Below, one piece after another: positions 28,788 through 36,618 of a DNA stretch of 42,000 nt (position 1 is its first letter; each line of letters starts with the position of its first letter). The notes beneath the pieces are model-generated. The model had not been told where the DNA came from. It did not search any database and saw only the letters and a list, made by a program, of their open reading frames with translations. This DNA is from an uncultured Clostridium sp. GTDB taxonomy: Bacteria > Bacillota > Clostridia > TANB77 > CAG-508. Location: contig CANONT010000010.1 in the NCBI GenBank assembly GCA_947567695.1, forward strand, positions 1-42,000, given 5' to 3'. The position numbers were made by a program, and so were the translations under genes.

Positions 28788-29525
28788 TTGGAAGAAGTAA
28801 GATTACAAAAATATTTAGCAGAAGCAGGAATTGCGTCCAGAAGGAAGGCAGAGGATTTAATCCAACAAGGCAAAGTGAAAGTAAATGATAAAATAGTGAC
28901 AGAGCTTGGAACAAAAATAAATCCTGAAAAGGATCAAGTAGAATATGAAGGAAAGAGTGTAACGGTTAACAATGAAAAAATTTATATTTTACTCAATAAG
29001 CCAATTGGTTATGTGACAACGGCAAAGGATCAATTTAATAGAGATTCGGTATTAGATTTAGTCAAAGTAAAACAAAGGATTGTTCCAGTAGGAAGATTAG
29101 ACATGTATACATCAGGAGCCTTGATTTTAACCAATGACGGAGATTTTGTGTATCAAGTAACCCATCCGAAACATGAGATAGAGAAAACTTATACAGTTAC
29201 GATAAAAGGAAGGATTACAAAAGATGAAATAGAGGTGTTAAAAAAAGGTGTCAAAATAAAGGATTACACAACAAGACCAGCAAAAGTTAAAATATTAAAA
29301 ATAGAGGAAGAAAAAAATCAATCTAGGTTAGAAATTACAATCCATGAAGGGAAAAATAGACAAATTCGTAAAATGTGTGAAGCCGTTGATCATAAGGTAT
29401 TGGCATTACATAGAAGTAAAATTGCAGGAATAGGGGTAAAAGATTTGCCATTAGGAAAATGGAGATATTTAAGGGGAAATGAGATAAATAAAATTTTATC
29501 CCAAACAATGTTGAAAATAAAATAG
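28788..29525 (+). CDS. rluB: 23S rRNA pseudouridine synthase, RluB family
   Basis: 245 residues. TTG 28788 follows GGGAGG immediately after the repeat pair. The S4 domain (VRLQKYLAEAGIASRRKAED) leads into the RsuA/RluB motif VGRLDMYTSGALILTNDGDF with the catalytic Asp, then HPKHEIEKTYTVTIKG and EGKNRQIRKMCEAVDHKV. Same strand as rluD. Confidence 0.92.
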   Translation: MEEVRLQKYLAEAGIASRRKAEDLIQQGKVKVNDKIVTELGTKINPEKDQVEYEGKSVTVNNEKIYILLNKPIGYVTTAKDQFNRDSVLDLVKVKQRIVPVGRLDMYTSGALILTNDGDFVYQVTHPKHEIEKTYTVTIKGRITKDEIEVLKKGVKIKDYTTRPAKVKILKIEEEKNQSRLEITIHEGKNRQIRKMCEAVDHKVLALHRSKIAGIGVKDLPLGKWRYLRGNEINKILSQTMLKIK

Positions 29526-29572
29526 AAAACAGATATAATAAAAAAAACATAGGAAAAAGGAGAAAGGAACCA

Positions 29573-30376
29573 ATGAACACATTGAAATTTAGACCAGAAG
29601 GATGGAATAATGAAATTACTCCATTGGATCAAAATAATATCAATAACTATATGCAGACAAATGAAACTTTACAGGGGCTGGTAAAGAAATGTGATGATAA
29701 CTATAATCTATATATTCAGTTTGAAAATGGTCTAACAGGAATTATGCCAAGGCAAGAAGTCGAAGCTATTAATTTAGGAGAAGCGGGATTACCGAAGACA
29801 AATTTATGTACAGGAAAAGTACACAAATTTGTACAATTTAAAGTAAAAGAAATTAAAGATGACAATAATGTTGTACTATCCAGAAGAGAGGTACAAGAAG
29901 AGGCACTAGAATGGGTAAAAAGTGACTTAAAAGAAGGGACAAAGGTAACTGGAATTGTCAAAAGTATCAAACCATATGGAGCTTTTATTGAAATTGGTGG
30001 TGGAGTAGTAGGGCTTGCCTATATTGAGGATTTATCTATTGCAAGAATAAAGACACCTTATGAAAGATTAAGAATTGGACAAAAAGTAGAAGTCGTGGTA
30101 AAATCAATAGAGAGGACGACTGGTAAAATTATTTTATCCTATAAAGAAACATTAGGAACTTGGGAAGAAAATGTAGAGAAATTCATGACAGGTGCTAAAG
30201 TCGAAGGAATTGTAAGAGAAACAGAAAAAAACAAAAATGGAATTTTTATTGAATTAACACCCAATTTAGTAGGAATGGCAGAATATAAAGAAGGCCTTTC
30301 CTATGGACAACCAGTAGATGTCTATATTAAAAAAATAGATTACCAAAGAAAAAAAATAAAATTATTAATTGTATAG
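29573..30376 (+). CDS. S1-domain RNA-binding protein
   Basis: 267 residues with three S1-type repeats. The best is the central one (about residues 120-195: GTKVTGIVKSIKPYGAFIEI, GLAYIEDLS, GQKVEVVVKSIERTTGKIIL). The N-terminal one (LQGLVKKCDDNYNLYIQFEN) and the C-terminal one are diverged. Likely binds RNA or ribosomes, similar to small S1 proteins of Firmicutes. AAAGGAGAAAGGA precedes the start. It is followed 12 bases later by the winged-helix gene, probably in one operon. Confidence 0.85.
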   Translation: MNTLKFRPEGWNNEITPLDQNNINNYMQTNETLQGLVKKCDDNYNLYIQFENGLTGIMPRQEVEAINLGEAGLPKTNLCTGKVHKFVQFKVKEIKDDNNVVLSRREVQEEALEWVKSDLKEGTKVTGIVKSIKPYGAFIEIGGGVVGLAYIEDLSIARIKTPYERLRIGQKVEVVVKSIERTTGKIILSYKETLGTWEENVEKFMTGAKVEGIVRETEKNKNGIFIELTPNLVGMAEYKEGLSYGQPVDVYIKKIDYQRKKIKLLIV

Positions 30377-30388
30377 GAGGGATTTAAA

Positions 30389-31324
30389 ATGGTTGAAGAT
30401 AACCAAATTAAAGCACAAGTATCACCTTTCGCTATTAGAGAAGGTGAAATTAAAACATTTGATGGAAAAGATGGATATGTATCCATGAACCAAATCGTAC
30501 ATAAGATTGATATAGGTCATATCAATGAAATTCATTTTGCCATTTTAGAATTAGTAAATGAATTTGAATTTATTACATCAAGACAATTGTATCAAATGTT
30601 AGAGATTAAAGGGATTGATCCAAAATCTCAGGATAAATTGAATAATAAATTGGATCAACTTGTAAAATCAAAAATATTGACAAGATATTACTTTACTTCT
30701 GATGAAGGAAAAGGAATTTACAGAATTTATTGTTTAGAAAAGATGGGAAAATATTTATTAAATTCAAAAGAAATTGAATGTAAATGGCAACCATCTGATA
30801 ACACAAAGCCAGTTCCAATGATTAAGAAAAGATTAGCTGGTAATCAAACCTTAATTGCCTATTTAAGAAAAGTAAAAGCATTTGATAGCTATGTGGTAAA
30901 ACCTGCTATCACAGCAAAAGTGGCAGGAAAAGTTTTTAAAGCAACTGGAGGAAGCGTAAAATTAACGAAAAACCGTAAATCCATTCAATTTGTTTTTGAG
31001 GTAATCCGTAGAGAGGATGACTGGCAAAAGAAGGCAGTGGATAAAATGAGATTATATAAGGATTTCTATGAAAACTTTTTAGCAGGAGATTCAGGATTTA
31101 CTGGTATGCCACAATTAATTCTTATTTGTGAAGATGAAAAACATATGGCAGAAACTTTTAAAGAGATTGTAAAAAATCAAGTGGAAATACCACAAATCAA
31201 ATTGTACTTTACGACTGACTTGAGACAAAATAAAGAAACTTTGGAAGAGACTTTAGTGGAATTCAAGTTAGTAGATGGTAAATATAAAATGGAAAATATA
31301 GAATTGAAATTGTTAGGAATGTAA
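30389..31324 (+). CDS. Winged-helix protein resembling the replication-relaxation family
   Basis: 311 residues. ATG follows GGAGGG. A winged helix-turn-helix lies at about residues 48-105 (AILELVNEFEFITSRQLYQM, LDQLVKSKILTRYYF, then the wing and KMGKYLL). The C-terminal part (about 165-300: VFEVIRREDDWQKKAVDKM, PQLILICEDEKHMAETFKEI) looks like the nuclease-like or relaxase-associated half of replication-relaxation proteins. Its DNA target is unknown. The protein at 41368 shares the N-terminal pattern. Confidence 0.65.
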   Translation: MVEDNQIKAQVSPFAIREGEIKTFDGKDGYVSMNQIVHKIDIGHINEIHFAILELVNEFEFITSRQLYQMLEIKGIDPKSQDKLNNKLDQLVKSKILTRYYFTSDEGKGIYRIYCLEKMGKYLLNSKEIECKWQPSDNTKPVPMIKKRLAGNQTLIAYLRKVKAFDSYVVKPAITAKVAGKVFKATGGSVKLTKNRKSIQFVFEVIRREDDWQKKAVDKMRLYKDFYENFLAGDSGFTGMPQLILICEDEKHMAETFKEIVKNQVEIPQIKLYFTTDLRQNKETLEETLVEFKLVDGKYKMENIELKLLGM

Positions 31325-31327
31325 GAA

Positions 31328-31359
31328 GATTGCCAAAAGGTTCGTCCCTTTTGGCAATC
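31328..31359. repeat. REP-like palindrome acting as bidirectional terminator
   Basis: GATTGCCAAAAGG / CCCTTTTGGCAATC followed by TTTT. It sits between convergent genes, just downstream of pflA on the minus strand. Confidence 0.75.
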
Positions 31360-31361
31360 TT

Positions 31362-32095
31362 TTAGCGAATGTCTAAAATTTTCTTTGCTTTTTCTACATC
31401 TTCAAAATTAGCATTTCTAACATTTTCTAAAGCATAATCAAGGCCAAGTTTTTTCCATTTAAATTTTCCCATATCATGATAGGAAAGCAATTCTATCTTC
31501 TTAACGGTTTTTAAACTAGCGATAAAATCTTTTAATTTCAATAAGTCTTGTTCATCATCTGTATAGCCAGGAACTAGCACTTGTCGAATCCAAATAGGAA
31601 TATCATGATCACTTAAATACCTAGCAAATGTTAATTCTAATTTATTAGAAAATCCAACTAACTCTTTACATTTTTCATCATCAATGTGTTTAATATCTAA
31701 TAAAACTAAATCTGTTAAAGACAATACTTTTTTAATATCATCTGTTAAAGCCACCATACCGTGAAGTATCAATACAAGTGTGGATATTTTGCTCTTTTAA
31801 TCGAGAAAATAGTTCAATTAGAAATTTGACTTGTAGAAGTGGCTCTCCTCCTGTAACAGTAACGCCACCGATGAGGATAAATATAATTTTTATAATGCAT
31901 AATTTTATCAAAAATATCATCTAGTGATTTATAACTTCCACCATTCATATCCCAAGTGTCACGATTATGACAGTATTTACATTGTAAGTGACAACCTTGT
32001 AAAAAAAGTACAAATCGGATACCAGGTCCATCTACGGTACCAAAAGACTCAATGGAGTGAACTTTAGCATAATATCTTAAATCTTTTTCTTCCAT
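31362..32095 (-). CDS. pflA: Pyruvate formate-lyase activating enzyme, with two CGG +1 sites
   Basis: Radical SAM enzyme that makes the glycyl radical of PflB. The start at 32095 lies 25 bases after pflB. Three frames must be joined. Frame one gives [20 protein letters not shown] and the cluster motif [15 protein letters not shown], and breaks at CGG (31870-31868). Frame two gives [17 protein letters not shown] and IHTCIDTS, and breaks at CGG (31761-31759). Frame three gives [37 protein letters not shown] and [17 protein letters not shown] to the end. Skipping one C at each site gives 243 residues, the normal PflA length, with every conserved motif in place. The partner pflB is intact, which argues the pair is used. 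Confidence 0.95.
31759..31761 (-). other. CGG +1 frameshift site b in pflA
   Basis: ACT TCA CGG TAT GGT on the minus strand, zero-frame TGA six codons later. Skipping C reads TCA-(C)-GGT-ATG-GTG, giving the conserved DTSG of PflA. It is codon 112. Confidence 0.92.
31868..31870 (-). other. CGG +1 frameshift site a in pflA
   Basis: CCT CAT CGG TGG CGT on the minus strand. Skipping C reads CAT-(C)-GGT-GGC-GTT-ACT, giving the conserved [10 protein letters not shown] of radical SAM activases. It is codon 76. Confidence 0.92.
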
Positions 32096-32119
32096 TTTTT
32101 GCTCCTCTTTGATAGGAAT

Positions 32120-34357
32120 CTAAATTTTTTCATGAATTGTTCTATTAATAACGTCTAACTGTTGTTCTCTTGTTAGTTTTGTAAAGTTTACCGCATAGCC
32201 AGAAACTCGAATGGTTAGCTGAGGATATTTTTCAGGATGTTCCATAGCATCTTCTAGTAGACTTCTATCAAATACGTTAACATTGATGTGATGACCTGTT
32301 TGTGCAAAATAACCATCTAACATATTAACTAAGTTAGCAACTCTTTCATTTTCTGTTTTTCCTAGTGTTGAAGGTGTGATAGAGAAAGTATAAGAGATTC
32401 CGTCTTCAGCAGAGTCGAAAGGTAATTTTGCGATAGAGTTCATAACAGCTAACGCTCCATTGGTGTCTCTTCCATGTAAAGGATTTGCTCCAGGTCCAAA
32501 TGGTTCGCCTGCTCTTCTTCCGTCTGGTGTGTTACCTGTTGCTTTACCATAGACTACGTTAGAAGTGATTGTTAAAATAGATAGAGTGTGTTTGGCGTTT
32601 CGGTAAGTTTGATGTTTTCTTAATTTATTCATAAAGGTTTTTACGACATCAACTGCAATTTGATCAACTCTATCGTCGTCATTTCCGTACTTTGGAAATT
32701 CACCTTCTACGATATAATCAGTAGCTAAACCTGTTTCATCACGAACCACTTTTACTTTGGCATATTTAATAGCTGATAGAGAATCCGCAACAACAGATAG
32801 TCCAGCAATTCCACAAGCCATGGTGCGAATGATTTCTCTGTCATGTAAAGCCATTTCAATTGCTTCATAAGAATATTTATCATGCATATAATGAATGATA
32901 TTTAATGCTTTGATATAGATTTTTGCTACATAATCCATCATTTGATTGAATCTTTCCATCACTTCGTCATAGTCTAAATATTCGGAAGTGATTGGCTTAA
33001 AGGTTGGTGCAACTTGTTTTCCTGTCATAGCATCTCTACCACCATTGATAGCATATAATAGCGTTTTAGCTAAGTTGGCTCTTGCACCAAAGAATTGCAT
33101 TTGTTTTCCAATTCTCATTGGAGAAACACAACAGGCAATGCCATAGTCATCTCCTAAAGTGATTCTCATTAAATCATCATTTTCATATTGAATAGATGAG
33201 GTATTGATAGATAATTTTGTTGTAAATTTTTTAAACCCTTCTGGTAGGCGAGTAGACCATAATACAGTTAAATTTGGTTCTGGTGCAGGTCCTAAAGTTT
33301 CAAGGGTATGAAGAATTCTAAAAGAGTTTTTGGTAACTAAGGTTCTTCCGTCAATTCCCATGCCACCTATACTTTCTGTTACCCATACAGGATCACCACT
33401 AAATAGTTCGTTATATTCAGGTGTTCTTAGGAAACGTACTAATCTTAATTTCATCACAAAATGATCCATGATTTCTTGTGCTTCTGCTTCAGTTAGTGTT
33501 CCATTTTTTAGGTCTCTTTCAAAATATATATCTAAGAAACTAGAAGTTCTTCCAATACTCATGGCTGCACCATTTTGATCTTTAATCGCTGCTAGATAAC
33601 CAAAATATAACCATTGAACAGCTTCTTTTGCGTTAGACGCTGGATTTGAGATATCAAATCCATATTTAGCTGCCATTACTTTTAATTGATTTAAAGCGTT
33701 AATTTGCTCGCTGATTTCTTCTCTTTCACGAATCGTAGATTCTGTCATTTCATCTACATTTAAGACACATAATTCTTCTTTCTTTTCTTCAATTAAAGTA
33801 TCTACACCATATAAAGCAACTCTTCTATAATCTCCAATAATTCTTCCACGACCATAGCCGTCAGGAAGTCCTGTAATTAGATGAGAACTTCTAGCAGCTC
33901 TAATGTCTGGTGTGTAAACACTAAATACACCATCATTATGTGTTTTTCTATATTTATGGAATATTTCATCTGTTTGTGGATCAACTTTTCTTCCATAAGC
34001 TTCACAAGATTTTTCTACAATTCGGATTCCACCAAATGGCATAATCGCTCTTTTTAAAGGTGCATCTGTTTGTAGACCAACGATATCCTCTAAATCTTTG
34101 TCGATATAACCTGCTTCATGACTAGCTATCATAGAGGCTGTTTTGGTATCGATGTCCAAAACACTACCAGGTGCCTCGTGTTCTTTTTTGTATAAATCTA
34201 ATACTTTATTCCATAATTCTTTTGTTTTTTCTGTGGCTTCTGCTAAGAAATTTTCATCTCCTTCGTATGGGGTATAGTTTTTTTGAATGAAATCTCTTAT
34301 GTTAATTTCATTTTGCCAATCCCCTAAATTAAATCCATTCCATTGTTCAAATTTCAT
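32120..34357 (-). CDS. pflB: Formate C-acetyltransferase (pyruvate formate-lyase)
   Basis: Splits pyruvate with CoA to acetyl-CoA and formate by a glycyl radical. The start at 34357 follows AAAGGAGG. The 745-residue product carries the Cys-Cys pair in [14 protein letters not shown] and the radical glycine in [17 protein letters not shown] near the end. Other landmarks: [20 protein letters not shown] and [19 protein letters not shown]. No in-frame CGG occurs in the whole gene. It lies upstream of pflA on the same strand. Confidence 0.96.
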   Translation of the reverse strand: MKFEQWNGFNLGDWQNEINIRDFIQKNYTPYEGDENFLAEATEKTKELWNKVLDLYKKEHEAPGSVLDIDTKTASMIASHEAGYIDKDLEDIVGLQTDAPLKRAIMPFGGIRIVEKSCEAYGRKVDPQTDEIFHKYRKTHNDGVFSVYTPDIRAARSSHLITGLPDGYGRGRIIGDYRRVALYGVDTLIEEKKEELCVLNVDEMTESTIREREEISEQINALNQLKVMAAKYGFDISNPASNAKEAVQWLYFGYLAAIKDQNGAAMSIGRTSSFLDIYFERDLKNGTLTEAEAQEIMDHFVMKLRLVRFLRTPEYNELFSGDPVWVTESIGGMGIDGRTLVTKNSFRILHTLETLGPAPEPNLTVLWSTRLPEGFKKFTTKLSINTSSIQYENDDLMRITLGDDYGIACCVSPMRIGKQMQFFGARANLAKTLLYAINGGRDAMTGKQVAPTFKPITSEYLDYDEVMERFNQMMDYVAKIYIKALNIIHYMHDKYSYEAIEMALHDREIIRTMACGIAGLSVVADSLSAIKYAKVKVVRDETGLATDYIVEGEFPKYGNDDDRVDQIAVDVVKTFMNKLRKHQTYRNAKHTLSILTITSNVVYGKATGNTPDGRRAGEPFGPGANPLHGRDTNGALAVMNSIAKLPFDSAEDGISYTFSITPSTLGKTENERVANLVNMLDGYFAQTGHHINVNVFDRSLLEDAMEHPEKYPQLTIRVSGYAVNFTKLTREQQLDVINRTIHEKI

Positions 34358-34506
34358 GATTTGCCTCCTTTTAATATATATGATTATTATTGACATTTTT
34401 GCCAAGTATTATCATAACATATGAAAAAAATATTAGCAATATTTTCATCTAAAACTTTTCGATAAAATGCTTACTGGTCAACCTTATTATTTTTTTCTCT
34501 TGTGTG

Positions 34507-34647
34507 AAAGCTTACTAGATGATTTTTTTATACCTTGGTGTCGCAACTTCCAGAATAAAAGATACGAGTCTGTAAGTTGCTCCAATCGCACTCGCTTTGC
34601 TCGTTTGGTCGCTTACGCGGTATTTCAAAAATCATCTAGTAAGCTTT
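34507..34647. repeat. Foldback element with about 27-bp inverted ends
   Basis: AAAGCTTACTAGATGATTTT at 34507 onward is repeated inverted at about 34619-34647. The interior has GCAACTT / AAGTTGC (34553-34580) and a GC-richer stretch unlike its surroundings. It could be a small MITE-like insertion or a structured RNA. I see only one copy in the window. Confidence 0.6.
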
Positions 34648-34693
34648 TATACTAAAAATATAGGAGCAAGGAGGATCAGTATATAAAATGAAT

Positions 34694-34725
34694 AAAAAAC
34701 CAGTATTAATAATATTGGTTTTTTA
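34694..34725. terminator. Terminator downstream of the XRE regulator gene
   Basis: AAAAAACCA / TGGTTTTTT with an AT-rich loop; works on both strands and ends the minus-strand regulator. Confidence 0.65.
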
Positions 34726-34733
34726 TCTCAGTT

Positions 34734-35072
34734 TTATTCTGTTTCAAAATCTGTTTCGACAATTGCTTTTGCTACATTATAGATTAGTTTTTGTTTTTCT
34801 GGTGAGCAGCCTTTTATCAATTCAGCAAATTCTTTATTTAAATAGTTTTTAGAGCTACTAGAAGCTCCATTTAAAACATAACCTTCTGTAACATCTAATA
34901 AACCACATAATTGATTTAATCTTTTCAAATTTATATGAGAATTTCCTCTTTCTACTCTACTTAAAAAAGCAACGGAAATATCAATTTGTTCTGCTAAATC
35001 TTCTTGTGTTAAATTTTTTGCAAGTCTTGCTTGCTTAATTCTTTGACCAATTACTGTATAATCTAACGCCAT
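34734..35072 (-). CDS. XRE-family transcriptional regulator
   Basis: 112 residues. The N-terminal Cro/CI-type helix-turn-helix is clear: IGQRIKQARLAKNLTQEDLA, EQIDISVAFLSRVERGNSHI. The C-terminal 45 residues are helical (SPEKQKLIYNVAKAIVET) and may dimerise. The start follows AAGGGATGG. Its target is unknown; it is divergent from the M23 gene with 376 bases between, and it faces the pfl operon. Confidence 0.9.
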   Translation of the reverse strand: MALDYTVIGQRIKQARLAKNLTQEDLAEQIDISVAFLSRVERGNSHINLKRLNQLCGLLDVTEGYVLNGASSSSKNYLNKEFAELIKGCSPEKQKLIYNVAKAIVETDFETE

Positions 35073-35448
35073 TTTTTACCATCCCTTCTAAGGCATACAT
35101 TTTTTGCCTTTGTTTCTATGTTACCTAATATAGCATTTTATAGTTTAAATTTACAGAAACTAAAATATACAAATGGAACAAATAAGTTAATAAGAGAATA
35201 ATATTTTTCTATCTAAGCTCATATAATATGAAAAAGAGATAATATAAAATAGGAAATAGGAGAAATAAAGAGTAAAACAAAGTAAAATTAAGTAAAAAAT
35301 GGAAAATCTGGGAAACAAACCCATAAAATTTGTGAAAAAATAGATAGATTAGGACAAAAAAGGTATACATAATTTGAAAAAGGAGAAAATATGTAGTATA
35401 ATAAAATTTGGTTTGTAAGAAGAAATCAAAAAAGAGGAGTGAAGTTAT
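35073..35448. other. Gene-free divergent region between regulator and M23 genes
   Basis: Very AT-rich and A-rich on the plus strand. It contains the M23 promoter (35374-35402). I see no gene or strong hairpin. Confidence 0.6.
35374..35402 (+). promoter_or_regulatory. Sigma-A-like promoter for the M23 peptidase gene
   Basis: TTGAAA at 35374-35379 and TATAAT at 35397-35402, spacer 17. Confidence 0.75.
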
Positions 35449-36438
35449 ATTTTAAACAAGAAATTAAGATACTATACAAAAGAAATTTTAAAGTATTTTA
35501 ACATTATTATCATAGCTTTTGGTTTTATCATGACGATTGTATTAATAAAATACAAACCGATGTACCAAGTAATTGTTTCTGGAACAGAAGTAGGATATAT
35601 ACAAAATAAAGAGGCATTACAAGAAATGGTAAAAGAGAGTGTATTAGAACAAGGAGAAAAAAATATAGATACTATTGATTTGAAAACAAATCCAGAATAT
35701 GAATTAAAATTGGTGGATAAATCACTTGAAACAAAGGAGCAAGAAGTAATAACAGCGGTAAAACAAGATGTGACAATTACCTATAAATATTATGAAATTG
35801 CGGTTAATAATGAAGTAGTAGATTCCGTAGATACCATAGAAGAGGCAGAAGAAGTAATCCATCAAGTAAAAGAAAAAAATCAAGAGTTAGATTTAAGTAT
35901 TGTGGAAAAATATACAGAAAATAAAGAAGAAATACAAACAACCAACTTGGAAGTTGCTAAAAATGATATTCAAGCAAAGATTACGCAAAAAATAGAGGAA
36001 AAACAAAAACAAGAAAAAGAGCAAGAAAGAATTAATAGTATGCCAGAAATTAATGGTATTAAATTGGCTTATACACCAGTATCAGGAATTTTGTCATCGA
36101 GGTATGGAGTAAGTAGCCGTATTAGAAGATCCAATCACACAGGTTTAGATATTGCCACAGCAACAGGAACACCAATAAAAGTGGTTGCATCTGGTACAGT
36201 AACTCATGCAAGTTACCAAGGCTCTTATGGAAATTTAGTCAAAGTAAGCCATGGAAATGGTTTGGAAACTTGGTATGCCCATACAAGTAAAATGTATGTA
36301 TCAGTTGGGCAAAAAGTCGAAGCAGGTCAAGTAATTGCTGCTGTCGGCTCAACAGGAAATTCAACAGGAGCTCATCTACATTTAGAAATAAGAATTAATG
36401 GACAACATGTCAATCCGCAAAATTATTTGTATAAATAA
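35449..36438 (+). CDS. M23-family (LytM-type) peptidoglycan endopeptidase, membrane anchored
   Basis: Zinc peptidase domain at the C-terminus: LSSRYGVSSRIRRSNHTGLD with the first zinc ligands, TPIKVVASGTVTHASYQGSY, GLETWYAHTSKM and GAHLHLEIRINGQHVNPQNY. The first ATG (35530) would cut into the membrane helix. The frame is open upstream, and ATT 35449 follows GAGGAGTGAAG, giving 329 residues with the helix YFNIIIIAFGFIMTIVLI intact, so I place the start there; a non-ATG start is likely but not certain. A central region (about 60-200) is charged, with a coiled coil before the peptidase. Probably acts in wall remodelling. Confidence 0.8.
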   Translation: MLNKKLRYYTKEILKYFNIIIIAFGFIMTIVLIKYKPMYQVIVSGTEVGYIQNKEALQEMVKESVLEQGEKNIDTIDLKTNPEYELKLVDKSLETKEQEVITAVKQDVTITYKYYEIAVNNEVVDSVDTIEEAEEVIHQVKEKNQELDLSIVEKYTENKEEIQTTNLEVAKNDIQAKITQKIEEKQKQEKEQERINSMPEINGIKLAYTPVSGILSSRYGVSSRIRRSNHTGLDIATATGTPIKVVASGTVTHASYQGSYGNLVKVSHGNGLETWYAHTSKMYVSVGQKVEAGQVIAAVGSTGNSTGAHLHLEIRINGQHVNPQNYLYK

Positions 36439-36443
36439 AGCCC

Positions 36444-36532
36444 TGATTTCGGGGACGGAGGAAAAAATCATGATATATTTCAAATATTATATTTAATTTG
36501 TATCATGATTTTTTCCTCCGTCCCTAAAATCA
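36444..36532. repeat. Inverted pair of REP-like palindromes between the M23 gene and adhE
   Basis: Palindromes 36444-36475 and 36501-36532 share GGGGACGGAGGAAAAAATCA in opposite orientation with 25 bases between. Near-identical to the rluD-rluB pair. Can fold into one long hairpin and probably terminates the M23 transcript. Confidence 0.85.
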
Positions 36533-36551
36533 TTTTCTGTTATAAAAAATC

Positions 36552-36579
36552 TTGACAAATTATTCTAATAATATATAAT
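36552..36579 (+). promoter_or_regulatory. Sigma-A-like promoter for adhE
   Basis: Consensus TTGACA at 36552-36557 and TATAAT at 36574-36579, spacer 16; matches a highly expressed fermentative gene. Confidence 0.75.
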
Positions 36580-36618
36580 AATTCTGGTTAAAATAAATGC
36601 GAATGAGGAGGAATTTTT

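Larger units (their letters stand above)
34358..34733. other. Gene-free stretch with a foldback element and terminator
   Basis: Holds the pflB leader (34358 onward), a foldback element at 34507-34647 and a terminator at 34694-34725. No ORF here has both a plausible start and family resemblance. An AGGAGG-ATG at 34668-34690 only leads into the terminator. Confidence 0.6.

Noticed and set aside
887..31870. Frame breaks as ordinary sequencing or assembly errors
   Set aside because: Indel errors cluster in homopolymers and fall in any frame. Here all breaks are an extra C in front of GG, always making an in-frame CGG before a Gly codon, and none is in a homopolymer. A systematic base-calling fault at a modified motif remains possible and needs raw reads.
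887..31870. Breaks as pseudogene decay
   Set aside because: Decay would give mixed deletions, insertions and stops. These genes have no other lesion, pflA has two identical-type breaks, and dapF is normally essential.
34467..34655. Open frame through the foldback element as a gene
   Set aside because: It consists of the inverted repeat itself and lacks a ribosome binding site.
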